From contig OX328099.1 in assembly GCA_946811185.2 (NCBI GenBank), positions 22,223,859 to 22,287,858 of the forward strand: DNA of 64,000 nucleotides, written 5' to 3'. A program made the translations under genes and the position numbers. Within the stretch, counting starts at the first letter, position 1. Each line of letters begins with the position of its first letter. The notes below the pieces were generated by a model, which was not told the origin of the DNA, ran no database searches, and saw only the letters and a list, made by a program, of their open reading frames with translations. Positions 22,289 to 32,742 of the stretch are shown in pieces. Source of the stretch: Hippopus hippopus (Eukaryota > Mollusca > Bivalvia > Cardiida > Cardiidae).

Positions 22289-24199
22289 CTGAAACGGATT
22301 CCAGTATACATGGTATGAAACCGATTGTAAAGTTATGCTATGGAAAAACACAGTATTATTTTCTCTGCAAGTGTCCGAAATATTTTGATTTATGAAATAA
22401 TTATCTTTGTTTTACCTCATGTGACCTAATGTTGAAAAAAATTCATAAATGCTAACATCGAGACATGGAAAAGTTCAAATGAAAACTGCAAAATTCATGA
22501 AGGATGATATGAAAATATGAGATCAGTGTTTGGAAGAACCTAATGATGATCTATGTAAGTAAATCCTATCTGAGTATTTCATTTCTGTATCTGTTTGATA
22601 CATATAATCTATATCAGTTCTGTAATATACTTAACCATGCTCTATGAAAAGGGGGTTTAATACATCTTCAAAAAGTATTGATCCAAGTCAGCCTGCCCAG
22701 TCCATGCAGGCTGACACGGGTCGAAACATTTTGCTATTCTTCAATAATGTACATGTTAGATGAAAATTCTACCTCACGATTTAGTCGGTTGTTAGCAAAA
22801 ATCGATAATACGGATCACAAATAACAGTCTTGGTATAATGGATCACGGAAAGGCACTAAACCCTTTTTTCTCAGAGCGCCTTCATATCTACATTGTTCAA
22901 AGCCTTTTGTCATTGCCATGTTCTCTAAGTGTCCGGTCCAACGTTTCTTTTCAAAATGTCAAACAAATTGAATGACTTCTTTTTCATTTTTTTTTTTTTT
23001 TTCAGTTGTAACACAAAGTATTCGCGCATTAGCAATCTAACTTTTTCTATTCTCCCTCATGAATAGTCAAAAATTCTCCAATCGGTAGGTCTCAACCTAA
23101 TAAAAACTAGACGATTATATATATGATAATAATGGAGAAAAAAAGTACTTTACACAAATGAATTATGCTATATTTATACTTTTTTATTATTTCAACCAGA
23201 ATAAGTTCTTATTGTGATATTGTAGAATAATTCGTTGGAGTTGTATTGAAAAAAATTTAAAAAAAGATAAAACATTCTGTGTTAGGGAGAATACATAAGT
23301 AGTGGAACTATGTTTTTTTTTTTTTCATCATTTTTTTTCCTAAACTAAAGTTAATAGTTGTGCCTGCATAATTATATTTAGTACTCAAAATCCTGTCTAT
23401 CAGTTCTTTTTTAACTCAAATTTCAATGTTTTCGATGTAAACCTACTCCATGTTCATATAGGAACCAGGCTTTAACCAATAGTAATTAACTCTTTACCAG
23501 TGGATGAAATATAGGACTAGACCAAATGAAAGCATTTGCAGACGTCTAAATCATTGTAAATTAATGAATGGATTCATCTTTCAATGAGTTACAAACTATT
23601 GTAGGAAAAGGAGAAATTTTGTAAGCATTTTTTGTTGTGTCTACAATGTTTTCAAAAGCTTTTCATTTCAGGGTCACTGAAACAGGGAACTTTTAGGTTA
23701 GAAGTAATGTCCATCTACGCATTATATGACTTTAAGATACTGCAAAATGTCTCAACCATGTCGTTGATATCTGCTTCAAATAATGATAATGTTGAATTCA
23801 AAATTTAAAGCACAAATATACAAAAGGAATGAGGTGATAATAAAACGTAGCTGTACAAAGTGTCCATTGAGAGGTAAGAAAGGGAGGTAAAATCATTTTT
23901 TAGTGACAAGGTGATCACACACGACATACATATAAACAAAAACTATGATTGAAGAAAAAAAGTTAGAGCTATAACTATCTCAGAATTTTTTTTATGTTCT
24001 TTTGTTAAGTATTTATCTTGGTTAAAACAGAGATATGGCCACCCACATGTAGAAACGAGACGGTAAAATCTTCCAGCTTAATTGTCAGAAACTAATACCG
24101 TCTCGCTTCAATTTAGAAAAGCTTTTTTATGTCGGCTTGTCAGAAGCCATAAAAACGCGACTATAAGTAAGGGCGTATATTGGCACGTTATTTTCTGAC
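22289..24199 (-). other. intron, no gene; MITE copy at 23,490-23,700
   Basis: 1.9 kb of AT-rich intron. The MITE copy carries TAACTCTTTACCAGTGG, a degenerate GGAGAAATTTTGTAAGC palindrome arm and ATGTTTTCAAAAGC. A short CAGCCTGCCCAGTCCATGCAGG palindrome core at 22,687-22,712 resembles the core of the MITE at 1,223-1,498. Confidence 0.6.
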
Positions 24200-24364
24200 C
24201 AGGGCAATTATGTGTGTTGCAGTCACGGCTCTCGACTGCCGGGTCGGGACACGCAGCCCCGCCGTGGAAAGGTCCGTGACATGTTCTGTTCCTGGAATGA
24301 ATGGCCCCACCACATGACACAGGACAATCTTCCCATTCACTCCACGCCATCCATACGCCATCAA
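24200..24364 (-). CDS. TSP1 exon 9 of the host gene
   Basis: 165 nt, phase 1-1. Motifs WMAWSEWEDC and CPVSCGGA; six cysteines; ends CNTHNCP before donor GTCAGA. It follows the 19.8-kb intron that contains the Polinton. Confidence 0.92.
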
Positions 24365-26061
24365 CTGAAAAAGAAAGCCAGTTTTATAAACTTTTCCGCT
24401 AAAAAAAAAGACTGCCGAATTTACAGTCTGATCTGTACACGGTCCGATTAGTGAGATTAGTACCGCGAAAAGAAGTTAAGAATCATATAATTTGGGCATG
24501 AAATACAGATTGAAAATTTTTCATTAACTAAATTGGGTAAAACATGTATTACATACTCAACTGAATTACACGTATTAGAGGTATAACTTCTACATTGTCA
24601 AAAAATAGGTTTTAAGCACCTAACCAGTCGACAAACTTTATGCTTCGTCAATACTGAATGTATTTGCAAACGATAAATGAAACATGGCCCCAATGATGGA
24701 ATTTGCTTTTGATTGGATAGGAAATGTGTGTGGAAAGGACTTATCCTACGATGTTTGCAAAAGCCTTCTTCCTCGGGGCCGTTCAATTGCTTAAACACAA
24801 GGTTGCTTGGTAGATTATTAACTATTAGGCAGCTAAGCGCGACCTAAGGAACTTTTTCAGACAGTGTAGATCCAAAATCAGATTCCACAGAACGTACAGT
24901 CTGATCTTACATCTAAACTGTCCGATAACTAACTTTCAAATAACAACGTTTGGGTTTTTACGATTGACTTGAAAGTTTCATTTCACTTACTTACCAAAGC
25001 AAATTAAGTTTTAGTTAACCAAGAATAAGACTAGCTGATTGTTGAAGCCGAGTACTGGTGAAACAATGTATCTTTTAAAGGCCAGCTAACAAAGTTCTTA
25101 CAGAACTTTCACCCATAGATCGCTACATAAATGAAATTGATATATTCTTTAAGGGGTAACCCCCCCCCACCCAAAAAAAAAAGTGCATTTTCAGTATTGG
25201 TTATTCCAACAAAGTTTAAAAGAACAGCAGGCAGTGTAGATACAAGATTAGATTGTGCGTTCTTTGCAGCGGTATCTTGATTAACATTTTCAGCAAAAAG
25301 CAGTCTGATACTGTTTACAAACACATCCAAAGTTGTGCTGTAAAGGTAACCGCTGCATTTTTTATTTAGCCTAAATCCGTCACCAAATACGATTGATGCT
25401 TTACCACAGAATCCCAAGTTTCCCATCTTATGGGAAAAAGACCCTTCATTTGATCCATATTTAATTTGACGTCTGCAAATGATTTCAATTTAAACATGTC
25501 TAAATTTGGTTGTTTAGTAGAGATTTTATTTATATAATGGAAATAAACGTTATCTTTATTCTTCTTATCATTATCATTGTCATCGAAATTAACACAGCAG
25601 AAAAAATGTCTTACTAAAAGATTACATATCTAGAAAACAAGCACGCCTTTACTACATACACAATCTCTACACTAGTATATATAACAATCAGACAAAACTA
25701 CATTTGAAAATGCAAGCTACAATGCAGACGTGTTCATTAAACATCTAAAACTAACGTTCACATTGAAATATCTATGCACATAGCTATGAATGGACATACA
25801 GCATTCCCTAAAGTTAATGATAGGACCAAATTTCATATTCTGAATTTTTGGTAATCGATCACAAAATAAGTCCTTATCAACTATTTCTGACTAAAATTTG
25901 TCTACTGAATTAATTAAAAAGAATATCACATCGATCCCTTTTTTTTTTTTTTTTTTTTCTTCTTCTTCTTCTAAAGAGTTGGAAGCAAATTTAAAAAAAA
26001 AAAAGAAATCATTTGTACTTTTTTTCTAATCTGAATTTCTGAACTTACAGATATGCATAGT
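24365..26061 (-). other. intron flank left of the Polinton; MITE fragments
   Basis: MITE-like copies lie at 24,600-24,930 (CAGATTCCACAGAACGTAC, CAGTCTGATC) and 25,080-25,500. A poly-T/CTT run is at about 25,940-25,975. Nothing coding was recognised. The last six bases (CATAGT) are the Polinton target duplication. Confidence 0.6.
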
Positions 26062-26325
26062 AGTAGGTATATATATACCCTATCCGGGCCAAAACGCTTT
26101 CATCCGCGCTAATTCGTCTAATCGATGCGTTGATTATGCTAATTAAATTCTCAACCAAATCATATCGACTAACCCTTCAACCGACTAGCCCTTCAACCGA
26201 CTAACCCTTCAACCGACTAACCCTCACCTTAACATTCCCACCCCCATAAATTTCTAATCGACTAACTAGTTAACCAGGCTAACCGACTAACTAGTTAACC
26301 ACGAATCTAAGGCTAACAAACTAAC
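26062..26325 (+). repeat. Polinton left terminal inverted repeat
   Basis: 264 bp, about 97% identical by eye to the right end. It holds a run of the 16-bp unit CGACTAACCCTTCAAC, with one copy more than the right end, which fully explains the 16-bp length difference. Confidence 0.95.
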
Positions 26326-26414
26326 TTTTTTTATTAGCAAAAAAATAACTTAAATTTAAAAATTTTTTGAAATTTTTTATAAAGTTTGAAAGCAACAACT
26401 GTAGCATAGCAATC

Positions 26415-27224
26415 ATGAGTATCAAAACAAAGATAGATATTTTTGGTGATAAATTAAGTAATGTATTAGAGTATAAATTTAATCACACACCCAAACGATA
26501 CCCTTCAGAGTTTTTTGGTTGTAGAGAAACGATGGAATTTGAAAAGGCACAAAATAAAAATCATATTGTGTTACTTCAAAACTTTAAACCTGCTCTATAT
26601 TATGAATGTAGTAGAATATTACTTGAACAAAAGAATGTTTCCTTTATTGTTTCCGTTAATGTGGTAGAATTATTATACAATCCTATGGAGGAACAATACC
26701 AGGATGTTTATTTCTACGATTCAAAGGAAGGAGATGTGAATTCTATTTTAAATGATTTCAATAAATATCTAATGCTAGAAAAAATAATAAAAATTGACAG
26801 AGATGATGTTGTAACTGTTGTATATAATCACAATTTAAATTTCTCATTAAATCTTATGATTGGTAATTCACATATTCCTTCTGATTATGATGATCTTGAT
26901 GATGATGGTGTTCATACACATATTATTGATGTAGAAGATTTTGTGAATTTAGAGGGTATTGAAAATGAAACTAGAAATAGAGCTACTTTATCCGATTTAG
27001 AGGTTACCAGAGTAATAGAAGTTGTTAAAAGAGAATTACCTGCTATAACCAATGAAGAACAAACATTTAAATCAGAAACATGCATCATATGCTTAGAAAA
27101 AGATCCTAATATATTATTGTGTAATTGTGGTCATATATGTGTTTGTGATGGTTGTAACACAAACGGTAACTTTACCAGTTGTCCAATTTGTAAAAAAGAA
27201 AGCACAATCAAACGTAAAATATAA
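26415..27224 (+). CDS. RING-finger protein 1 of the Polinton
   Basis: 269 codons, intact from the ATG at 26,415; upstream codons are open but lack an ATG. The N-terminal about 220 residues match nothing I recognise and have an acidic patch (DYDDLDDDG). The C-terminus is a C3HC4 RING: CIIC, CNCGH, CDGC, CPIC, ending TIKRKI. Such RINGs are usually E3 ubiquitin ligases. No BIR domain is visible, so calling it an IAP is unjustified, although the RING is of the compact C-terminal type found in IAPs. It is the first gene after the left inverted repeat and points inward. Its stop codon lies in a 13-bp-stem palindrome shared with the other RING gene (42,754-43,604). Confidence 0.85.
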   Translation: MSIKTKIDIFGDKLSNVLEYKFNHTPKRYPSEFFGCRETMEFEKAQNKNHIVLLQNFKPALYYECSRILLEQKNVSFIVSVNVVELLYNPMEEQYQDVYFYDSKEGDVNSILNDFNKYLMLEKIIKIDRDDVVTVVYNHNLNFSLNLMIGNSHIPSDYDDLDDDGVHTHIIDVEDFVNLEGIENETRNRATLSDLEVTRVIEVVKRELPAITNEEQTFKSETCIICLEKDPNILLCNCGHICVCDGCNTNGNFTSCPICKKESTIKRKI

Positions 27225-27248
27225 CTTTTATAAACAAAGTTATATTTT
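27216..27248 (+). terminator. palindromic 3' end of RING gene 1
   Basis: AAAATATAACTTT, a 7-nt loop, then the exact complement. The stop codon is inside the left stem. The same 13-bp stem occurs at 42,730-42,762. Confidence 0.6.
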
Positions 27249-28049
27249 TACACATTTATAGTGGCACCAGGCTAATGTTGAAAAACGTTAAACTAGTTAA
27301 GAAATCACCTTCAACCCCGTTTTCCATACCTTCTTATAAAAGAAGGTAAAGATGAAGTAAGGTGAGTAATGACACTACCATGATTAAACCATTTTTTATA
27401 CTTCCTCATCGAAAACGAAAGAGGAAGTATTATTTAGTACACAACTCTATAGCTTTTACTTAACTTTTCACAAAACTGAAAATGGTAGTACATTATAATA
27501 TTAGAAAATTTTTACCCTGTTTTTGAAAAAATGTTCAACATATAGAATAATTGTATAAAATACTTATTCTGTTTTTAAACAGCAGCCTTACAACATTGTG
27601 TTTTCAATGTGTAAGAAATATGGTATTAATTTACGGGCTGTTAGGCCGCGCCAGAGGTTACCATTTTGTGTTAGTAATTAGTATGAACTTACGGGCTGTT
27701 AGGCCTCGCCAGCGGTTCTTATTTTTCATTAATAACTTACGGGCTGTTAGGCTGCGCCACAGTTTACCAATTTGTGTTAGTAATAACATTCTTACAAAAG
27801 TTAAAATACAGCAAGGAAGTAAGACTGCTTTATTATTATAAAAAATCATATTTTATACAATTATCATATACATTTTAATTTTTTAAAAAACAAAGCAAAG
27901 AAATTATTAATATCATAACATACTACCATCATCCTCAAAAGTCCAGACTAAACTGATATTATACTAGTAAGCATTGCCAAATATTAGACAAAGTTGTGAA
28001 ATACTATGTCACGTGGTGTAAACTGATCCTTTTTCCAATATTTAACACT
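27225..28049. other. non-coding block with hairpins and triple repeat
   Basis: It lies between two convergent genes. Hairpins CCTTCTTATAAAAGAAGG (about 27,330) and CTTCCTC..GAGGAAG (about 27,402-27,428) are present. Three copies of TTACGGGCTGTTAGGC, each followed by a GCGCCA/TCGCCA segment, lie at about 27,629, 27,689 and 27,737. They are GC-rich against the AT-rich surroundings. Function unknown. Confidence 0.6.
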
Positions 28050-29229
28050 TTACATGTCTAACTCTATCAAAATAGATATGTAAGAGTGACGCACCGTAGG
28101 GTTGTCTGATCTTGAAATAAAGTTTATAATGTCGCATTGTTTTATTTCAAGCGGTTTAGGAAAAACTACACAGCTACCAATCAAGCTTTTCTTTGCAATA
28201 ATAGAGTAATTAACCTGTTCTATTCCGTTTACCACAATATTAAGTTTTACCTCTTCTGGTACATTAGGGTCATCGTTAACAAACGTTAAACTACCTCTTA
28301 TAATTCTACCCGGGGCACTTATACAGTAACCACCCAAACCATGCTCTTTACCTGAATTACCATTACCAAATGAAAACTCATAATTGCCATTTCCTATTGA
28401 CCCATTTTCCTCAGCCCACACAGTTATAATAGGTTTGTTAAATTTCATCGTTCTGTCTACGTAAACCTTATTTGCCACATCATGTGGATCCTTTGGGTTT
28501 GCGATATTTTTTAAAAAATGGCCATTCATATCGATATCGCTAGCGACAGAAAAGGTTCCATCTGGGTTTTTTTAATATTGCGCCGCCCCCCAAATGAGCT
28601 TTAACGTTTTCTATACTAACATCTACATAAAACTTATTTGCAGCTTGTTGGTTTTCTAAAGGACTTCCAACATTATTAATCCTTCGCCCACCCATAGAAA
28701 CGTCAGAAACTGCTAGATATCCTCTAAATGTGTAAACAAAGGCTCGATTAGCACCATCTACGTAAGCCCTAGTCGCAGCGTCTTGTGGATATGTGGGATC
28801 TATAAGATTGTTTAAACTATACCCTTTCATATCTATATTTGCAACAGCGGAAAAGGTGCCTTCTTGTTCCTCTACTATTGCTTTACCACTCCTATCCACA
28901 TAATTTTTAGTAGCAGCTTCATGCGATTCTGTTGGGTCCTTAACGTTTTTTATTGGATTAAAACCCATGTTTAGATACCCCCCTTTAACGTGGTATCCAC
29001 CGTTTTCATCTAACAACCCTGAGTTGGTGTCAACATAAGCCTTAGTTGCCACATCTTGAGAATTTACTGGATTACTAACCCGTGTTAAAGTATTACCAGC
29101 CATGTCTATAGAACCGGTAACGACGGTTGTTCCATCTTTACGTAAAAAATTATTATTTATGTAAGCGAGTGACACACCATCACCACTTGTTTTAACAACT
29201 TTCATTCGTCCGAATTTGTCAACAGGCAT
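28050..29229 (-). pseudogene. phage-tail-fibre-like repeat protein with C-terminal head, one frameshift
   Basis: It starts MPVDKFGRMKVVK right after an AATATAAAAA motif. The shaft contains five repeats of about 45 residues, each ending like DPTYPQDAATRAYVD or SNPVNSQDVATKAYVD, a repeat well known from phage tail-fibre proteins. The frame breaks in an A7 run at about 28,567-28,573 (just after the fourth repeat). The fifth repeat and a globular region of about 130 residues (YEFSFGNGNSG, then ISILIELDM at the end) follow in the next frame. I infer a trimeric attachment fibre with a terminal head. The family relation rests on the repeat motif only; the head matches nothing I recognise. Confidence 0.75.
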
Positions 29230-29239
29230 TTTTTATATT
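29230..29239 (-). promoter_or_regulatory. AATATAAAAA start-proximal motif (fibre gene)
   Basis: It directly abuts the ATG at 29,229. One of the element's recurrent TATA-like motifs. Confidence 0.5.
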
Positions 29240-29240
29240 G

Positions 29241-29648
29241 CTAAAAAAGTTTTTTTAAAACATTTTGAAATTTATTACCCAAACCCAACTCTTTTAGAAT
29301 GTACAAACATAAATGACCGCAAAATACTTCCCCAGCTTGTTGTAATTGATCAGTATTATAGTGTATCTGATGTTTTAAATACTCTTGAATTTCAATAGGT
29401 GGTTGTATGCCATAACTGTCAAAATAAATTTTAGTTTTACCGTTTTTATACCAAGCAACCCAATGTGTACCAGGTCCACCACTTTTATCAAAGTTTACTA
29501 TACCACATTCTTTTTTATTTGGTTTTCTCGGTAATGTATCTAGTAAAAAAAACTCCCTAAAAGAAGGAATCTTTAATCTTTTTGCTGCATCTTCCAATTC
29601 GAAATTATTTAACGGTTTATGTGGTAAAATTACGTTTTCAATTGAAAT
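29241..29648 (-). CDS. PRO: adenovirus-type cysteine protease (PRO), start codon lost
   Basis: A C5/Ulp1-fold maturation protease that would process capsid proteins. The catalytic triad is visible: His in GTHWVAWY, Asp in FDSYG, Cys in EVFCGHLCLYIL; the Gln of the oxyanion hole is probably in TDQLQQAGE. The length of about 135 residues suits Polinton proteases. No ATG is present: the frame is open up to a stop near 29,668, and the expected position just after a TATAAAAAATATTAA motif reads ATT (29,646-29,648). This looks like loss of the start codon. It lies between the fibre gene and integrase in the same orientation. Confidence 0.85.
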   Translation of the reverse strand: MSIENVILPHKPLNNFELEDAAKRLKIPSFREFFLLDTLPRKPNKKECGIVNFDKSGGPGTHWVAWYKNGKTKIYFDSYGIQPPIEIQEYLKHQIHYNTDQLQQAGEVFCGHLCLYILKELGLGNKFQNVLKKLF

Positions 29649-29666
29649 ATTTAATATTTTTTATAG

Positions 29667-30574
29667 TTAAATATTTCTGATGTCTTTATTGTCAACCCAA
29701 GAATTAAACTCATCAGAATAACCTTTCCACTTTACAAGAGATTTCTTTTTTCCTTTTTTAATAACCTTTTCTATCCTATACAGCTCTTGACTGGTTTTCT
29801 GCAGTTCAGGTTCATAAAAGGTACCTTGTATTTCTTCTCCATTAAGATCCTTAATTTTATATGTTACAACAGGTGGTGTATGTTTTACTTCAGAAACTAT
29901 AAAAACCTCCTCAGTCCATCTTGTTGTATAACCTTTCTCAAAAGTCTTTTTCTTTTTAGCTATCCTTACTTTGTCTCCAACAGTAAACTTAGCTTTTATA
30001 TCTTTTATTTCAAGATGATCAGGGTAAAGATTTCTCCAAACTTTGGTTTCATTTTCTTTTTTACTCGCATTTACTGGCGTCATCTTAATAGATGAATGCC
30101 TTGTGTTATTATATTTTTAACGAGATCCGGTAACACATTGATGTAAACGTTTGTGGAGTTAGCGGAAAAATACTTCCACATTTTTTCTTTCATTGTTCTA
30201 ATCCATCTCTCAACAACACTAGATTTTTCCTCATTTTCAGTAGAATACAATTCAACCAAGTCTTTAACATCTTTGTTATAAAACTCTTTACCCTTATCCA
30301 CCCACATTTTTTCAGGTTTCCTCTCCTTAAAAATACTTTTTAATGCTATAGCAACAGATTTTCCTGTTTTATCTTTTAATGGTATCAACCATCCGTATTT
30401 AGAAAAGATGTCAATGACAGCGAGAAGGTATTTAACACCACGATTAAACTTAGAAAATGCTTGCATGTCTACTAAATCCGCAGCCCATATTTTATCTATA
30501 CCGTTTACTCTAACTCTCCTTTTCTTAAATTTTCTTCTTACAGGTTTATGTAATTCTTCCGCTAAATTTATCAT
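29667..30574 (-). pseudogene. INT: Polinton integrase with chromodomain, truncated and frameshifted
   Basis: A retrovirus-type DDE integrase that inserts the element. Core: Asp33 in WAADLVDM, Asp93 in MWVDKGKEF, Glu122 in SSVVERW. Only 28 residues separate the second Asp and Glu instead of about 35, suggesting a small in-frame deletion before LYSTENEEK. The frame shifts at about 30,107. The second part holds the C-terminal DNA-binding domain (FTVGDKVRIAKKK) and a chromodomain (LYRIEKVIKKG, LVKWKGYSDEFNSW). The usual N-terminal HHCC zinc domain is missing; the ORF starts at HKPVRR, and its ATG overlaps the stop of the preceding gene (ATGA). Confidence 0.85.
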
Positions 30575-31077
30575 GCTGAATTTTTTTTTTTAACCCCCAT
30601 TCCAAATTTCATCTTCGTTCCAATGAGTTTACTTACCAAACCCCTTTCCATTTTTTCTCTAATAGTAGGATTGTAAATACCTTTTAACTCTGTTAACATA
30701 TTTTTATCACACACTGCGTTTCTTGTGGCAGTGTCATTATGCTGAAGATAGCAAACATCATGATGATAAGCAGCTTTATCAACGCGGTTTATTGGTTTAC
30801 TCCATTTCTTTGGTGTTAAATCTGGATTGAGCCTTTTCTTTAATTTAGTGCCGGGTCCCGTAAAATTGTGACCAGAGAGATGCATTTCAACAGGTAAATT
30901 ATTTATAGCTTTATTTAGCAATGATCCTCCCTCAGTTATTCCCTGCGCCTTAACAAACTGAGTTTTAGTTATTTCACAAACCACACATTTTCCTCGTTTC
31001 ATATTTCTTCCATTTTTAGAAACAGCATATTCTATGTTGTTTGTATCAGTATCTTTTTTACATTTAACACAATACAT
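30571..31077 (-). CDS. zinc-ribbon plus phospholipase-A2-like virion protein
   Basis: 168 codons, intact. The N-terminus is a zinc ribbon (CVKC at 3-6, CVVC about 30 residues later) of the kind seen in many dsDNA virus proteins. The middle carries a secreted-PLA2-type catalytic segment: GPGTKLKK as calcium-loop-like and AAYHHDVCYLQ as the His-Asp helix, as in the PLA2 domain of parvovirus minor capsid proteins. The C-terminus is basic (MKFGMGVKKKN). I infer a capsid-borne lipase for membrane penetration. It starts immediately after TTTATATATAAAAA and is divergent from the ATPase, with 34 bp between the starts. Confidence 0.75.
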   Translation of the reverse strand: MYCVKCKKDTDTNNIEYAVSKNGRNMKRGKCVVCEITKTQFVKAQGITEGGSLLNKAINNLPVEMHLSGHNFTGPGTKLKKRLNPDLTPKKWSKPINRVDKAAYHHDVCYLQHNDTATRNAVCDKNMLTELKGIYNPTIREKMERGLVSKLIGTKMKFGMGVKKKNSA

Positions 31078-31111
31078 TTTTTATATATAAAAATTAAAAA
31101 AGTTATATAAA
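31078..31111. promoter_or_regulatory. 34-bp divergent promoter region
   Basis: The leftward gene has TTTATATATAAAAA (reverse strand, 31,091-31,078) touching its ATG. The rightward ATPase has TTATATAAA at 31,103-31,111 touching its ATG. The whole intergenic space is these two motifs plus about 11 bp. Confidence 0.65.
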
Positions 31112-31894
31112 ATGGATATTGTAAACTTATCATGGAATGAAGTAGTATCAAAGAGATTTAATCACTCTCTTTTACCAAAAAGTATTAGAGGAATAACTGT
31201 AGGTAAATCAGGATGTGGTAAAACTACTTTATTGCTAAACCTTTTACTTAGACCAGGCTGGCTTGACTACAACGATTTGAGTGTTTTTGGAAAAAGCCTT
31301 TTTCAACCGGAATACCGAATACTAAAAAAGGCTTTTGAAGAAAAACTACCAAAAGAATGTATTCTAAGGTTGTTTAACATGCGCGATGAAATACAAGAAT
31401 TAAATGTATCCCCTACAGCTTTAGTTGAGGAATGGGTTAAGTCGTTTAAAAACAAATCGGATATAAATTGTAACTTTTTTGAAAATGCGAGTGATGTGCC
31501 TGATCCGAGAGAGTTAAACTCAGAAAATAAAAATTTAATGATTTTTGATGATTTACTTTTAGAAAAGCAAAGCAAATGTGAGTGTTAGTACATTCGTGGA
31601 AGGCATAGTAATGTTGACTGCTTTTACCTCTCACAGAATTATTTTAGACTACCGAGACAAACTATTAGAGAAAATGCTAATTTTATTTGCCTTTTCCCAC
31701 AAGACCTAAAAAACATTAATCATATTTATAACGATCATGTAGGTGAAGATATGCCTAAGGATGAGTTTAGAAAATTTTGTCAAAAGGCATGGGAAAGACC
31801 GCACGGTTTTGCTATCATTGATCTAACCAGTAAAAAACATGATGGGAAGTATAGAAACGGTTTTGACAACTTTTACATACCTAAGTCAGTATAA
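31112..31894 (+). pseudogene. ATP: FtsK/HerA-type packaging ATPase, one premature stop
   Basis: 261 codons in one frame, interrupted by TAG at 31,586-31,588 (codon 159). Walker A is GKSGCGKT (residues 31-38). Walker B is NLMIFDD (Asp146-Asp147). Beyond the stop the frame continues with the conserved NVDCFYLSQNYFRLPRQTIR segment and ends PKSV. It is related to the genome-packaging ATPases of nucleo-cytoplasmic large DNA viruses and Polintons. The stop falls just after Walker B, so any product would lack the sensor region. Confidence 0.9.
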
Positions 31895-31931
31895 AAATAT
31901 TATTTGGTACACACCTAAATAATATTTTTAC

Positions 31932-31942
31932 TTTTTATAAAA
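31932..31942 (+). promoter_or_regulatory. TTTTTATAAAA start-proximal motif (penton-like gene)
   Basis: It directly precedes the ATG at 31,943. Confidence 0.5.
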
Positions 31943-32717
31943 ATGGAAGCACTTTTAGAACAAATTGTAAAAAATACAGAACACAAAACATCATTTCAAA
32001 TTATAGTAAGCGACAACAAAACACGTTTTAGAACAAGGTTTAATCCCCCAATTCAGTTGGAAAAGGATAAAAAATATGAAATAGCTTTAGTAAACCTTGA
32101 AACTTACTACTCTTTTCCAAACATTGATGCAACAAACAACATATTTATTTATTCTCCGGACAATGGTAATTCATGGATTAAAATAAGAATACCTGAAGGA
32201 AGTTATGACCTTGTTGACATTAATGATACCATTCACCAGGAAATGAGAAAAAAGGGTCATTACGATGAAGTTAATGAAGAGTATTATATTAACATTTCTG
32301 CAAACACCAATACCCTAAAGTCTGTTCTTACTCTAGGAGATGGTTATCAAGTAGATTTTAATCAACCAGACTCCATTGCTAAAGTATTAGGATTTACTCG
32401 CGCTAAATATACACAAGGATTTTACGAGTCAGAGAATGTAGTGAACATTCTTAGTATAAACAGTTTGTTTGTTAACATAGATATTATTTCAGGAAGTTAT
32501 GTTAATGGTTCAACAAAAAACACTATTTACTTTTTTTTTCCCAGATGTTGCACCTGGATATAAGATAATTGAGTCACCACTTAATTTAGTATACTTACCA
32601 ATAACATTAGATGAAATACATAACCTAGAGGTAAATATTACAGATCAAAATGGAACATTACTAAATCTTAGAGGTGAAAATTTAACAATTAGGTTTCATA
32701 TTAGAGAAGCGAGATAA
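31943..32717 (+). pseudogene. penton-like minor capsid protein, frameshifted
   Basis: The first frame gives 190+ residues with SFQIIVSDNKTRF, the KYEIALVNLETYYSFPNI segment and SANTNTLKSVL. At the T9 run 32,531-32,539 the frame changes. The remainder (APGYKIIESPLNLVYLP, then LRGENLTIRFHIREA) follows to 32,717. This is the conserved single-jelly-roll minor capsid (penton) protein of Polintons. The position between the ATPase and a core-like protein is typical. The single lesion is a homopolymer length change. Confidence 0.8.
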
Positions 32718-32731
32718 ATAAAAAAAAAGAA

Positions 32732-32742
32732 TTATATATAAA
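32732..32742 (+). promoter_or_regulatory. TTATATATAAA start-proximal motif
   Basis: It directly precedes the ATG at 32,743. Confidence 0.5.

Noticed and set aside
26415..27224. Calling the RING genes inhibitor-of-apoptosis (IAP) proteins
   Set aside because: Only the RING resembles IAPs; there is no BIR domain (no Cx2C..H..C baculoviral repeat) in either gene.
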